Below, piece by piece: positions 21,591 through 22,167 of a DNA stretch of 22,167 nt (positions are counted from its first letter, which is position 1; each line of letters starts with the position of its first letter). The translations under genes and the position numbers were made by a program. Origin of the DNA: a virus; IMG/VR virus record IMGVR_UViG_3300046425_000521, positions 1 to 22,167 of that record. The stretch is one strand, 5' to 3'. The notes below the pieces were generated by a model. The model was not told where the DNA came from. It did no database searches and saw only the letters and a list, made by a program, of their open reading frames with translations.

Positions 21591-22167
21591 TTGAGCGGAA
21601 TACAGACAGTAACGTAGTGATCGGAATTGATCCCGGTCATACTATTGCTGAGATATTAGAGAAGGCCAACATCCCTGCCGGGGTGATGCCATTTGTTGTT
21701 GTCAGTGTTAACGGCACGAATCTAGCCGACGATCAGTTCCCGTTCTTTGTGCCACGAGACAATGATCATATTGGCATCTGGGTTCGCCCAGCCGGAGGTG
21801 ACGGCGGGAAGCAAATTCTTCGGTTAGTCGCCACTATTGTTGTTGCAGTTATTGCAATCAATGTTGCACCTTGGGCCGTTGAGAAACTTGGCTTTGCCGC
21901 ACTTAATGCGGCAGGTACGGCGGCATCAACCGCGACCATTGTTGCTACTGCTGTGATCGCTACGGTAGGTGCGTTGGTGGTCAATGCCCTCATACCTCCT
22001 CCCTCAATCAACCTACCTAATAGTGGCTTTGACACCGGCGAGAGTTACTTCATCACCGGGCAGCGGAACGCCGCTCGACCCTATGAGCTTGTGCCTGTTG
22101 TGTACGGCACCACCAAGATTGTTGCAAACCTGGCCTCCTCGCCTGAGATATTTTCTGCCGGGGACTC
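21578..22167 (+). CDS. Tail-tip / host specificity protein J-like, 5' part
   Basis: An open frame from ATG 21578 (GAGG at 21567-21570) to the end of the window, 196 codons and two bases, so the gene is cut. The N-terminal part (about 15-70) resembles the beta-grasp start of J and I-type proteins, with VVVSVNGTNLADD and FFVPRDNDHIGIWVRP. Two hydrophobic stretches follow (about 81-98 and 118-138). From 156 the text (FITGQRNAARPYELVPVVYGT) is a hallmark of the J-like central tail-tip family. Such proteins form the tip hub and contact the outer membrane receptor. The position after NlpC/P60 matches the lambda K-(I)-J order, here apparently with the I-like segment fused to J. Confidence 0.85.
   Translation, partial: MGELIERNTDSNVVIGIDPGHTIAEILEKANIPAGVMPFVVVSVNGTNLADDQFPFFVPRDNDHIGIWVRPAGGDGGKQILRLVATIVVAVIAINVAPWAVEKLGFAALNAAGTAASTATIVATAVIATVGALVVNALIPPPSINLPNSGFDTGESYFITGQRNAARPYELVPVVYGTTKIVANLASSPEIFSAGD

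Overview
The window is a continuous, plus-strand run of structural and morphogenesis genes from a tailed bacteriophage (or prophage) with a siphovirus-type plan. It carries both terminase subunits, an HK97-fold head (prohead protease, major capsid protein, portal), a gp6-type head-tail connector, a tail terminator and a tail tube protein. It also carries a tail-assembly chaperone pair with a -1 frameshift site, a tape measure protein, DUF1833 and NlpC/P60 tail-tip proteins, and the start of a lambda J-like protein. The lambda-like tail-tip order and strong Shine-Dalgarno sites suggest a Gram-negative, probably proteobacterial host; the species cannot be named from this sequence. No tRNA, integrase, lysis, replication or regulatory gene is visible, so lifestyle is unknown.

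Layout. 1-76: AT-rich leader. 77-2039: terS and terL. 2036-2204: a short gap with the best promoter-like sequence of the window, where a perfect TTGACA overlaps the terL stop, followed by a small palindrome. 2205-4377: prohead protease and major capsid protein, closed by a C(UUCG)G hairpin terminator at 4386-4407. 4423-4971: two tandem small paralogues with very different charged tails. 4949-6286: portal. 6283-15162: about 9 kb of fibre or adhesin genes, including a collagen-like protein, a fibre sharing domains with it, small adaptor-like proteins and a long fibre ending in a peptidase S74 chaperone. 15176-16635: connector, probable neck protein and tail terminator. 16632-17276: tail tube, followed by a strong hairpin. 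17338-17807: chaperones G and G-T. 17797-18651: unknown basic protein. 18648-20366: tape measure. 20366-22167: tail-tip genes, with the last one cut by the window end.

The genes are tightly packed, often with 1-4 nt stop/start overlaps, so most are probably translated from long shared transcripts. Two features stand out. The order is protease, capsid, then portal, where portal, protease, capsid is usual. The adhesion island lies between the portal and the neck genes instead of downstream of the J-like gene. The connector at 15176 also has an N-terminal segment resembling the short modules of the fibre proteins, which raises the untested possibility that some fibres attach at the neck or collar.

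The clearest mechanistic element is a GGGAAAC slippery heptamer at 17580-17586, which joins the 85-codon G frame to a 73-codon T-like frame that has no plausible start of its own.
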